Shown here: piece by piece, positions 1 to 7,988 of the stretch | Position numbering within the stretch: position 1 is the first letter of the stretch | Layout: every line of letters begins with the position of its first letter | Virus record (IMG/VR): IMGVR_UViG_3300046559_000735 | Location: 1-27,971 of that record | Reading direction: 5' to 3' (one strand) | Length of the DNA: 27,971 bases | DNA from: a virus | Notes under the pieces: model-generated | The model's input: only the letters and a program-made list of their open reading frames with translations | Database searches by the model: none | Told to the model about the DNA's origin: nothing | Program-made: the position numbers and the translations under genes

Positions 1-2458
1 CTGAGCCCTCGCCCAAATGTGGCCCCATAATCTGGGGCCTTACCGCTTCCAACAGTTCCTTCTTGGTCTGCGCTAAAGTTTCGTTACCAGCAGCACGTCG
101 TGTCAACAAATCAGTTTTTATAAACCCGTAGTCGTGCTCGTTTATTTGCTTAGCGAGATAAGCCTTTCGAGCAGACTCTGGTGTTGCCGGAAGGCGATCG
201 GCATTATCTTCGGGAAGATCCATCCGACGCATTATCTCAACCGTGTTCGCCTTCGAGACGCTTTCTGGCGGGTCAACCATATTCGGCCTAAACAAAAAGG
301 CCGTCATAGTCCGCTTGCCTTCAGCCGTCAGATAAGGATTGTTACCTATCTCATCAACAGTAACTGGCGGCCCTTGCCCCGTCAACATACGGCGCTCAAG
401 GTTGTTTTCTTCCTGGTCGTTGGCAGCCTTTGTCTGCTCATTGTGCAGCCGCGACGTGCGCTGCTGGTTCTGCCACTGCATATTCATCTGCTGACGCAGT
501 GCCTTTACCGCCGCCGTACGGCGCACCACATCATCAGCAGGCACAGTATCCATTATGTGTTGGAGACCTTGCGCCATTCCCGGTACTTGCGAGTCGGGTA
601 ACTCGCCTTGTTCAAGTGGCGGCAGCGGAAAATCGAGCTTCGGGATGGGCTTCAATAAGACATCAGGACCAGCAGCGACTGGCGTGACTGCAGGAGTTGG
701 CGAAGCCGCCACGGGCGCTGCGGACTGTGCCCGTGCAACTTGCGCCATCAGCGCCCCCGGATTCTTTGCATGTATTCCGTCATCCGCCACATTCGACGGT
801 CCAATGTCTCCCGCAAACGCCACCCCATTAGATTGCGCCAGCTGCGCCAGCTGCGCGTTGCGCCCCTGCAAAAACGGCGCAGTTCCCACTCCAAGCAGCG
901 TCACACTCTTAGCACCAGCATCTTTCAATCGTTTGATTTGGTTGTCGATATGTGCCAACTCGTTGTTGTTGAGCGGTCCAGGATCAGTGATGTTTGATGC
1001 ACCCGACGACAGTACTGCATTGGAATCTTTGATCTTCGAGTCGGGCGTGTGTTCGAGCAGATTCTCAATCGCGCCGGGAGCCCATCCTGCGACCGCCGTG
1101 CTGTCATCCTTACGGTCGAAGTTGTGCTCGACACCACCAACGCCCGCCTTGCGGATCAGGTGCGCCGCGATGCTATCACCGAAAGCGGTGTACGAAGTTC
1201 CACCAGCAGGCGGTTTCGATGATCTGCCACTATCAAGTGCTTTTGAGCCGACTCCTGTAAACCCCGTTATCCCAAGAGCCTTAGCACCGTTCCATTCCCC
1301 CCAGCCATTCCGGGCGATATATCTTGCAGCGTATTTTATCGTCTCATCTTCATTTTTGGGGTCAAGCGGATCAAGTCCTGTGTCAGCTTGGAATTTATTC
1401 CCAACGCCGCCGCCTGTATAGAGTTGGAACGCGCCGCCTGACTTGCCGCCATCCCCCAAGAACACGCCGAGTCCTTCTGCACCAGCAACTTTGACTGCAA
1501 GTTTAGGATCAATTCCAGCAGCTGCAAACTCACGTTCTATTACAGGTATTTTGTTTCGTGGGTCTGACAACGCACCGCCAGCCGACAGCTGTGACCCGTC
1601 AATAAGCCCTGCATCAATCTGCGCTTGCACCGCTGCCGCCTGAGTTCGATACCGTTGATGCAACTGATTATACTCATCTCCGATCAGTGCATCACGGTTC
1701 TTGTCCAGATAATCCATCGCGGCCGCTGGGTTTTTCTGCGAGATTCCTTCTACCTTCATCTTCACATAGTCGCCGCGAATTTTCTGCTGCATCGCGTTGA
1801 CTGCATCAGGGCTATTCTGCGTCCCTTTGAGACGCAGCTCTTCCATCCCGGCATCCATCTGCTTAGCGATGTATGCGCTTTCGGCTGCCGAATCATCGGT
1901 TGCAATCGCTTGTGCAAGTCCTGTTGTGGCGTTCTGATATTTTGCCTTATTAGTCTCGCCCTGATATACTTTGAACTGTTGATCGTAATGCCTACCAGCC
2001 TCTTCCAGTGCAAAGGCGTGTAACCGTCGTGTTTCAGCATCAAATTGTACCTGTTGACGAGGGTTCTGTAGAGTGCTGCGTATATCATTTCGTAATTTTG
2101 ATAACGCAGTAGATACTTCAGGAAAAGCCTTTATGGCATCTTCTCCGCTTTTTCCCATAAATCCGGTATCACCTGTTTCCGGATCGCCGGTAAATAACTT
2201 GGTTTTACCCTCCATATATTTATTAGATGCTACGTCCGACGCCACTTGATTGATAAGTTCCTGTCGGCGGATAACCTCTGCTGACAGCGTGTCCGCCGCC
2301 GTCCCCACAGTGTGCCCAAGTTGGCTCTCCGCCGCACCCACCTGCGCACCAAAGGCTTCAGGTCGCGCCTGAATATCTTGATACCTTGACGGAACCCCGA
2401 CGTTCGGTTCTACAGACGGTATCGGGTTGTATGGGAGACTTCCAGCGAGTACGGGCAT
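1..2458 (-). CDS. Large internal virion (ejection) protein with lytic-transglycosylase-like and SGNH-hydrolase-like domains, C-terminus cut by window edge
   Basis: The frame is open for about 819 codons and continues past position 1. The start ATG overlaps the stop of the preceding internal virion gene (TGATG). Residues ~1-310 are mainly helical and Gln/Ala-rich, as in podovirus ejection proteins. Around residues 315-410 is a lysozyme-like segment with a candidate catalytic glutamate E328 in AGAEGLG, followed by SGGAFQLY, the pattern of goose-lysozyme/lytic transglycosylases. Residues ~423-575 look like an SGNH/GDSL hydrolase: block I AFGDSIA (Ser429), block III LSSGASN (Gly486, Asn489), and a C-terminal DGIH (Asp560, His563). 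The remainder is helical and charged. By analogy with T7 gp15/gp16 it would be ejected to open the cell wall. Domain calls rest on motif reading only. The SGNH domain could act on O-acetylated peptidoglycan or surface sugars, which is inference. Confidence 0.8.
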   Translation of the reverse strand, partial: MPVLAGSLPYNPIPSVEPNVGVPSRYQDIQARPEAFGAQVGAAESQLGHTVGTAADTLSAEVIRRQELINQVASDVASNKYMEGKTKLFTGDPETGDTGFMGKSGEDAIKAFPEVSTALSKLRNDIRSTLQNPRQQVQFDAETRRLHAFALEEAGRHYDQQFKVYQGETNKAKYQNATTGLAQAIATDDSAAESAYIAKQMDAGMEELRLKGTQNSPDAVNAMQQKIRGDYVKMKVEGISQKNPAAAMDYLDKNRDALIGDEYNQLHQRYRTQAAAVQAQIDAGLIDGSQLSAGGALSDPRNKIPVIEREFAAAGIDPKLAVKVAGAEGLGVFLGDGGKSGGAFQLYTGGGVGNKFQADTGLDPLDPKNEDETIKYAARYIARNGWGEWNGAKALGITGFTGVGSKALDSGRSSKPPAGGTSYTAFGDSIAAHLIRKAGVGGVEHNFDRKDDSTAVAGWAPGAIENLLEHTPDSKIKDSNAVLSSGASNITDPGPLNNNELAHIDNQIKRLKDAGAKSVTLLGVGTAPFLQGRNAQLAQLAQSNGVAFAGDIGPSNVADDGIHAKNPGALMAQVARAQSAAPVAASPTPAVTPVAAGPDVLLKPIPKLDFPLPPLEQGELPDSQVPGMAQGLQHIMDTVPADDVVRRTAAVKALRQQMNMQWQNQQRTSRLHNEQTKAANDQEENNLERRMLTGQGPPVTVDEIGNNPYLTAEGKRTMTAFLFRPNMVDPPESVSKANTVEIMRRMDLPEDNADRLPATPESARKAYLAKQINEHDYGFIKTDLLTRRAAGNETLAQTKKELLEAVRPQIMGPHLGEGS

Positions 2459-2997
2459 CAGAACACATTCACCCCTTCTGTCTGGTATCGAAGCCACTTA
2501 TCTGAGAACGACGATGCGCCACCAAGCAGCGAACTACCCGCTCCGATCACCCCTGCTGTCATAGCGTTCTTCGCTGTCATGGTATCAAGCTGCGATTGTG
2601 CCTCGAAGTTTGATGCCTGCGCCGTATAGGCGCGCGTCTGCGCGAGTGCATTGGACATCACCGTTTCGGTATCGAGTCGTCCGACGTTCGCAGCCCCTTC
2701 CCGCACCGTCACAGGCGATCCAACTCCTGTGTCGATACCACTTGCTCCTTGCCCCGCCTCAATAGCGCCAAGAACCGCCTTGTTCTTCATGTCCTGGCGT
2801 TGCGCGCCCACGCCACCAGCCGCCGCCGAATACTGCGCGTTTTGCTGCGCGATTATCTCGTTATTGCGCGCAACACCAGCCTGATACCGCGCCGCATTGG
2901 ATTGGGCTATTCCGGACGTGATAGCGCCAGCGGCACCTACGCCAGCACTAAGTGCTGAACCAGCTAGAGCAATTGTTCCAAGGGATACAGGGTCCAT
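2458..2997 (-). CDS. Internal virion protein, T7 gp14-like class
   Basis: This 179-residue protein is Ala/Gly/Gln-rich. It has a hydrophobic N-terminal stretch (residues ~5-30, SLGTIALAGSALSAGVG) and a long helical middle with many Gln and Asn residues (YQAGVARNNEIIAQQNA), plus a GAANVGRLDTET segment. This composition and its place between a gp13-like gene and the long lysozyme-containing gene match podovirus ejection protein B, which helps form the channel across the envelope. The ATG at 2997 is preferred over a TTG at 3003 because GGAG lies 8 nt upstream of the ATG. The stop overlaps the next start (TGATG), so translation is probably coupled. The function is assigned from family resemblance and order, not from a diagnostic motif. 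Confidence 0.75.
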   Translation of the reverse strand: MDPVSLGTIALAGSALSAGVGAAGAITSGIAQSNAARYQAGVARNNEIIAQQNAQYSAAAGGVGAQRQDMKNKAVLGAIEAGQGASGIDTGVGSPVTVREGAANVGRLDTETVMSNALAQTRAYTAQASNFEAQSQLDTMTAKNAMTAGVIGAGSSLLGGASSFSDKWLRYQTEGVNVF

Positions 2998-3003
2998 TAA
3001 CAA

Positions 3004-3429
3004 TTACTCCAGATGAAACGTCATGAGCCCATCTTGCGGAGCATCAAGACTAAACCCGAGCCACTCTAACCACCTAACCGAACACTCAAAATCTACCAAC
3101 ACGACTCCATGCAGGCTCTTAAAATGCTGCCGCAACAACGTCAGGGCTTCACGAGAATGCCGCAAAAACGTCACTGGAATATCCGCGATATGGCGTGATC
3201 CGAGTAGCCAAACCAAGGCTGTATCATCAAGTACGCCAGCGCAGCGAGCGCCGTACATAACAACAGGCCGACTATCCACAAGTCCTGTATAGCACACAAG
3301 ACTGCGCGCCACTTCTTGTGTGATGATATGTTCTGGCAAGTCGCCGATTTTGGCACGCTCATGCTCCCGCAGGTTTTCACAGATCTCCCTTACGTGCGCC
3401 AGCGTCGTTTCTACGATCTCCACCTTCAC
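3004..3429 (-). CDS. Internal virion protein A-like, GNAT-fold (DUF2833 / T7 gp13 type)
   Basis: The product is 141 residues. It starts at a GTG overlapping the stop of the tail nozzle gene (GTGA), so I reject the longer frame that begins inside the nozzle gene. The order of segments (an N-terminal helix, VVMYGARCAGVLDDTALVWLLG, a helix, then VDFECSVRWLEWLGFSL near the end) is that of the GNAT-like DUF2833 family that includes T7 gp13. Proteins of this type are small virion or assembly factors, and no acetyltransferase activity is established for them. The neighbours fit: nozzle upstream, other internal virion proteins downstream. The stop TAA is followed closely by the next gene's ribosome-binding site. 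Confidence 0.7.
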   Translation of the reverse strand: MKVEIVETTLAHVREICENLREHERAKIGDLPEHIITQEVARSLVCYTGLVDSRPVVMYGARCAGVLDDTALVWLLGSRHIADIPVTFLRHSREALTLLRQHFKSLHGVVLVDFECSVRWLEWLGFSLDAPQDGLMTFHLE

Positions 3430-6086
3430 ATCACATCTCCCTGCGCCACCTCGGGGATAATTGCGAGAACTGTCGCCGGCAACGGATAATCCTGCTGAAC
3501 ACAAACCGACCCGACCACGTTGAAAGAGGGATCAAGCACTATACGCTGATCTCCAAAAGTTAGTCCAGCAATGCTGGTTGTCGGCCAATATTCTCCTGGA
3601 TCGGTTGACGAGGTGCCTTTCTTCCACTCACGCAGCGTCAAGAATGTCGTGCCGTACTTCACGCGCGCCGCATCCTTCACTCTGATGGTCGCCGCAGTTA
3701 CTTTCTTGCGTTTACCCTGTATGGTAGCCTCACCGGCGTCGAGATAAAGGGTCTGCAACTGACACTGATACAGAAGCCCGACCACCACCGAAGAGGCAGC
3801 TGTTGTCAACGTGATTGCGCCGGCACTGACTGTAAAGGGGCCTTGCACCGCACCATCAGCGAGCGCGTAAACCTGAAATCCATTCAGATGCGCTAACCCG
3901 CTCACTGTGGTAACTATCGGGTCGATGCGCCAAAGCCCATCAAACGCCCCAAGCAGCGGCGGCCAAGAAGGGAAGTTCGGGTCAATAGCTGCCGTTACCA
4001 CAGTCGAGCTTGTATAACCCGTAATAACAGCTTTTGCTCCACCAAGACTGCGTATAACCTTAGTTCCAACATCCCCTGACGAGAAACTAGCACTTCCCGC
4101 TGTAAACGTGGCCGTTCCCGTCGGCTGTGAAACGGTAAGCGTACGGGCCGACACCCAATTAGCTACAGTACTAAGCGCCGCATCAAGACACCAGCAATCC
4201 TCAATCGAATTGTACTGCTTGTCAACCATACGCTCTACAAACCGCGTTCCCCCGCGGTTCACTACCAAATATACAGCATCTATGCTCCCTTCATGAACAA
4301 CAGCTACATCTTCTATTATCCCGTTGGTGTCGTGGTGTGCCCACCCCAAGACTTCCTGCTCTTTGAAATACGTCAATGAGAGTGCTGAACCGTCGTCGCG
4401 CCGCGCCCAAACTATCTTTGTAGGACTGTCTTGATACGCCCATGCCGAGATAGTATGTGGGTAAAACAGATGATTGGAAAACGCCGTTATGTCTGTTCCC
4501 GTGTATATGTTAACGAAGAAGTTATATTGCAAATCGCGAACCACCGATGACCCCAGTTGAACGTAGAGTATATCATAATTGATAACTATGGGATGAATGT
4601 CAGCACTGCCGTAGTACGATTGCGGAACTATAACAGCGTTCGACGGTGTAACAACAGCCGGACTCGATGGCGATGACGAGCCGCCCGTCAGTTGCACAAT
4701 CCCTGAATTAGTCCCGATAACAAGGCCGCCGGGCATTGTCTGGAGCCACAAGATGTCACCGACCTGCGAAGCAGCTATCGTGAAGGCGTATGAGTCGTTA
4801 TCTACGGTCGGGTTTGAGAAGGTGAAGTCGGCGAACTTTCCAGGGCGGCTGCCCCATAACGTACTCGGAAAGTTGAGGCTTGATGCGTAGATTTGCCGCT
4901 GCTGGAATAGCCCAACCACATCAGGATCCAGCCCACTCGTAGCACCTATTGACAGCGTGGCCGTGAAAGTCGTACCTCCGCCAGCTGCAGCTACCGTGGG
5001 CGCTGTGTAGTCATGACCTGGGTTCCTGATATATATTCCTATTATCGAGCCTACACCACCAGCTGTGTTATTGCTTATTATAGGAAAGAGCTCTGCGCCC
5101 GCGCCCGTCGCGTCGGTTACGTTGAGTGAAGTTCCACTGACCGGCCAGTCAGCGGTGGATGCACTTATGGCAAATCCGGTGATCTTCCCTGGCGTGAACG
5201 GATCGTCGAAGGTTGGAGGCGCCTTGGTAAAATCCGCTACTATGTTGCTGTCTGTAAACGAAGGGCCGTATGAGAAGCCCGCAAAGCCAAACTGTGACTC
5301 GAGGCCGGGCACTTTTGCACCAGGGGCGGGCAGCGCCTTATACACCTTGTAAAAACGCGCCCCAGCTACCGCGTTCCAAAAGATACTCGCAGTTCCCTGC
5401 GTCGTGGCTATATCTATACCTGTCGTACCTCCATAATTCGACGGCAAGCTCTCATTGCCGTTCATATCAACAGATGTTACAACGTACAGATAGGTTGTGT
5501 TTTGCGGGTCGGGAGACCCTGCTGGCAGCCCTGAAATCGTCACACCACTTATCGTGGGCGGGCCTATCACAGGCGTAACGGACACTGGGGTTAGTGTCCA
5601 GTTTGTGTCGGTTATCCGTGATAAAACCTGCCGTTTATAGCCGTGTCGAGTTATCCACATTTGATCGGCTATCTGCGAAAAATGCAGGAACGGCAGGTCG
5701 GCCTCCGCGTAGGGCGTGTCGATTGTGTATGGGGAACCTGTGAGGATAATAAATCCGGCGTTGCTGGAGTTCGGATACGGCGGGGTGCCAGGATTTTTGA
5801 TAAACCGCATCTTGCCCGCCGACAGAACGAGCATATAGGTTTGACCGATCGTGGCTGAGAACTGAAACGGGATAAGGCGGACCTGCCCTGTCGTGGCAGC
5901 CTGCCCCATATACTGTGTGCCGGGTCGTGAGCTTGCGCCGCCCTTGTAATCCACGTAAAAATTGCGCATGATCGCGGCGGCCTGATGGAACTTCGCGAGA
6001 TCAGTCCGCCCGTAGAGACTGGGCGAAATCTCGCCCGCCGCAAACGTGTTCTGGATCAGGGATACTGGGGCTTCACGGTCGGGCAT
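3426..6086 (-). CDS. Tail tubular protein B / tail nozzle
   Basis: The 886-residue protein begins with a hallmark of the T7 gp12 / podovirus nozzle family: SLIQNTFAAGEISPSLYGR, then DLAKFHQ, RNFYVDYKGGASSRPGT and RLIPFQFS. Much of the middle is beta-rich and Gly/Thr/Ser-rich, with typical nozzle segments such as LWGSRPGKFADF and the aromatic HHDTNGIIEDVAVV region, followed by YLVVNRGG. The length is near the usual 750-900. It would form the distal tube below the adaptor ring. The ATG follows directly on the TAG of the preceding adaptor gene, with a G-rich stretch upstream. Its stop overlaps the GTG of the following gene. There is no export signal, in contrast to the fibre proteins of this phage. 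Confidence 0.92.
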   Translation of the reverse strand: MPDREAPVSLIQNTFAAGEISPSLYGRTDLAKFHQAAAIMRNFYVDYKGGASSRPGTQYMGQAATTGQVRLIPFQFSATIGQTYMLVLSAGKMRFIKNPGTPPYPNSSNAGFIILTGSPYTIDTPYAEADLPFLHFSQIADQMWITRHGYKRQVLSRITDTNWTLTPVSVTPVIGPPTISGVTISGLPAGSPDPQNTTYLYVVTSVDMNGNESLPSNYGGTTGIDIATTQGTASIFWNAVAGARFYKVYKALPAPGAKVPGLESQFGFAGFSYGPSFTDSNIVADFTKAPPTFDDPFTPGKITGFAISASTADWPVSGTSLNVTDATGAGAELFPIISNNTAGGVGSIIGIYIRNPGHDYTAPTVAAAGGGTTFTATLSIGATSGLDPDVVGLFQQRQIYASSLNFPSTLWGSRPGKFADFTFSNPTVDNDSYAFTIAASQVGDILWLQTMPGGLVIGTNSGIVQLTGGSSSPSSPAVVTPSNAVIVPQSYYGSADIHPIVINYDILYVQLGSSVVRDLQYNFFVNIYTGTDITAFSNHLFYPHTISAWAYQDSPTKIVWARRDDGSALSLTYFKEQEVLGWAHHDTNGIIEDVAVVHEGSIDAVYLVVNRGGTRFVERMVDKQYNSIEDCWCLDAALSTVANWVSARTLTVSQPTGTATFTAGSASFSSGDVGTKVIRSLGGAKAVITGYTSSTVVTAAIDPNFPSWPPLLGAFDGLWRIDPIVTTVSGLAHLNGFQVYALADGAVQGPFTVSAGAITLTTAASSVVVGLLYQCQLQTLYLDAGEATIQGKRKKVTAATIRVKDAARVKYGTTFLTLREWKKGTSSTDPGEYWPTTSIAGLTFGDQRIVLDPSFNVVGSVCVQQDYPLPATVLAIIPEVAQGDVM

Positions 6087-6881
6087 CTAGTACGCCCCAC
6101 CCGCATCCTCGACAAACGGCATCGACGCCCAAGGCATCCACAACGTTCCCGGACCCGACCAAGCCGCCCCTGCCGTCCGCGCCCTTATCCAGTCTGGTGT
6201 GTGATCCGCTATTGTCCAGCCTTCATCACCGTCACGTACTCGCGCAGCGTCAAGCGCACCCTTCGCTATCGAGATGTTGTCGGCGCGCACAATGCGCGCC
6301 TCTCTCTTATCCTTGATAACCGCCATCGCAAGCCGCGCTGCCAATACCGCCACCATGGCCTGCTCGAAGAGGGGGTCCCAGGCATCAGGATACATCATCA
6401 TGCCAGTGTAAACAAGCGATGCTGTGAGCTGGTTCGTGAGGATTACACGAGTCTGTTCCGGATCGTGCCCTTCGATCTGATCCCATTGAGATTCGATCGG
6501 GTTGGGTATACTGAAAGAGGCGACAAGGAACGGCGCAGGTGACGCCCATGTAAGGATGTTGCCCACCACTGTCTGATCGGTGCGCGGCACAAATCTCGCG
6601 TGAACACAGTCTGTAGGCCATTCGTACATATAGGACCACGGCCCGGGCACACCTGTGAAGGCGGCGTTGATCCCAGTCACATCCCCTATCATAACCAGCT
6701 TTTCTTGCTTTCGCGCAAAGTTCCAATGCGCCGCGCTCAACAACTGGCGCAGCGTCGGGTCATAAATCCGCAATGCGGCCATCGCCGCGTCCGTACCCTC
6801 ACTCAGATCGCCAACGTCATATTCATCGAACCCGCACTCGTCAAGCGCGCGGTTCACAAGATCAACTGGGAGGGTTGGCAT
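6087..6881 (-). CDS. Tail tubular protein A-like adaptor, copy 3 (264 aa)
   Basis: This is the longest of three consecutive related genes. The N-terminus VDLVNRALDECGF, then a DLSEGTDAA segment and LRQLLSAAHWNFARKQ, matches the gp11/adaptor pattern (helix, short loop, helix, then an aromatic WxFAR). Next comes WSYMYEWPTDCVHARFV, equivalent to the WLYEYQYPADC motif of the family, and helices rich in Ala near residues 150-210. The C-terminal ~50 residues (Trp/Pro-rich) are not present in the other copies. Family members form the ring joining portal to nozzle. The start overlaps the previous gene by 20 nt. The stop TAG abuts the ATG of the nozzle gene. Confidence 0.85.
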   Translation of the reverse strand: MPTLPVDLVNRALDECGFDEYDVGDLSEGTDAAMAALRIYDPTLRQLLSAAHWNFARKQEKLVMIGDVTGINAAFTGVPGPWSYMYEWPTDCVHARFVPRTDQTVVGNILTWASPAPFLVASFSIPNPIESQWDQIEGHDPEQTRVILTNQLTASLVYTGMMMYPDAWDPLFEQAMVAVLAARLAMAVIKDKREARIVRADNISIAKGALDAARVRDGDEGWTIADHTPDWIRARTAGAAWSGPGTLWMPWASMPFVEDAGGAY

Positions 6882-7446
6882 TTTGCTGCTGCCCTTTCTG
6901 CCGCGCCAGTTCTGGTGCTAACTCGACCGCGAACTTCTTCGCAAGTGCGTCCACAATGATTTCTGTGAAGTCGTTGTGCCAATTATCTGGATCAAGAACC
7001 GCCGCTATGTAGGTTATGATGGCATCAGGGTCGTTGCAGAGAATCGTCCGCGCGTTGTTCGCCGGGTCGAAATGGAGTCTATACGACCGAAAAGTGGGAC
7101 GCCATTCTGGCAAGAACGCCGGCCTGGTCTTTACCTGAAGCGGTATCACACAATCAGCAGGATATTGATACTCATACAGCCAAGGCAACTCTGGATGAAT
7201 AGCGCCATCCCACGGAACCGTGTAATTTGCCGTGCCGTTAATGATATTAGGAGCGCTTTTCATCAGCGCAAGAATCCCATCACGCCGCGCCCACGCCGGT
7301 TTCAGCGTATGGAAGAAATAATCTCGGGTCTGCTGCCACTGGTCAAGCGCCACCCGCGCCGCTACACTACCCTCGGCAATGTTGCCGATATGACGCTTAT
7401 ACCCGATCAAGTCCAGAGCTTGGTTGCAGACCGCCTCGATGGTCAT
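6862..7446 (-). CDS. Tail tubular protein A-like adaptor, copy 2 (194 aa)
   Basis: The protein starts VCNQALDLIGYKRHIGNIAEGS, then RDYFFHTLKPAWARR and WLYEYQYPADCVIPLQV. These are the same three blocks, in the same order, as the flanking copies and as T7 gp11-type head-tail adaptors. A helical C-terminal half (DPDNWHNDFTEIIVDALAKKFAVELAPELA) is also typical. The ATG overlaps the stop of copy 1 (ATGA) and the stop lies inside the start of copy 3, so all three are translationally coupled. Whether all three enter the virion in equal numbers cannot be told from sequence. Confidence 0.85.
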   Translation of the reverse strand: MTIEAVCNQALDLIGYKRHIGNIAEGSVAARVALDQWQQTRDYFFHTLKPAWARRDGILALMKSAPNIINGTANYTVPWDGAIHPELPWLYEYQYPADCVIPLQVKTRPAFLPEWRPTFRSYRLHFDPANNARTILCNDPDAIITYIAAVLDPDNWHNDFTEIIVDALAKKFAVELAPELARQKGQQQNANPPS

Positions 7447-7988
7447 GAGTCCCTCATGTTAGCAATACCGGCGAAGCTCAACGCCTCCGATAACTTCTCC
7501 CTTGACGCCTCAATCCGATTTTCGAGTGCAAACGCCAGGGCACTACCAAGCAGCCGCGTATACGCCTCAGTAAAGATCGAGTCCCAAAAATCTTCGAGAA
7601 CCTCGACGGTCGCAAGAACACTAGATGCCGCGACCCGCGTTACGATCTGCCGCACTCCAGGTACAAGACTAGTCGCCATTACGTTCCATTCAACCGGATG
7701 CGGGTCTAACGGGTTGTAATCGGCTGGAATAACTTGCCGTACCCGAATAATGTTAGGGTATTGATAAGCGAACAACCACGCCGGGGGCGGATTCCCTGCC
7801 ATAGCTACCAGTGGAATTTGGAGCATCGACCAATCATAATCACCCTCGTACAAGAGGAAGTTACGAAGTGGTACGTAGAGAAGGTTTGCGTACAGCGCTT
7901 CCGTCGAACCATCCGTCATCGACGAAATCTGAGATCGCGAGCCGATCTGAGCAAGCGCCCGATTGGTTACATCAACGCTTGTTGTCAT
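7443..7988 (-). CDS. Tail tubular protein A-like adaptor, copy 1 (181 aa)
   Basis: The N-terminal block VDVTNRALAQIGSRSQISSMTDGSTEA is the standard opening of phage adaptor (gp11-like) proteins. It is followed by VPLRNFLLYEGDYDWSM and AWLFAYQYPNIIRVRQV, matching the aromatic central motif of copies 2 and 3. The C-terminal helix contains EDFWDSIFTEAYTRLLGSALAFAL. It would sit on the portal or between portal and nozzle. The ATG overlaps the stop of the upstream exported fibre-like gene (ATGA). Confidence 0.85.
   Translation of the reverse strand: MTTSVDVTNRALAQIGSRSQISSMTDGSTEALYANLLYVPLRNFLLYEGDYDWSMLQIPLVAMAGNPPPAWLFAYQYPNIIRVRQVIPADYNPLDPHPVEWNVMATSLVPGVRQIVTRVAASSVLATVEVLEDFWDSIFTEAYTRLLGSALAFALENRIEASREKLSEALSFAGIANMRDS

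Noticed and set aside
555-1421. Plus-strand open frame of 288 codons at the left end
   Set aside because: Antisense to the ejection protein, which carries recognisable catalytic motifs on the other strand.
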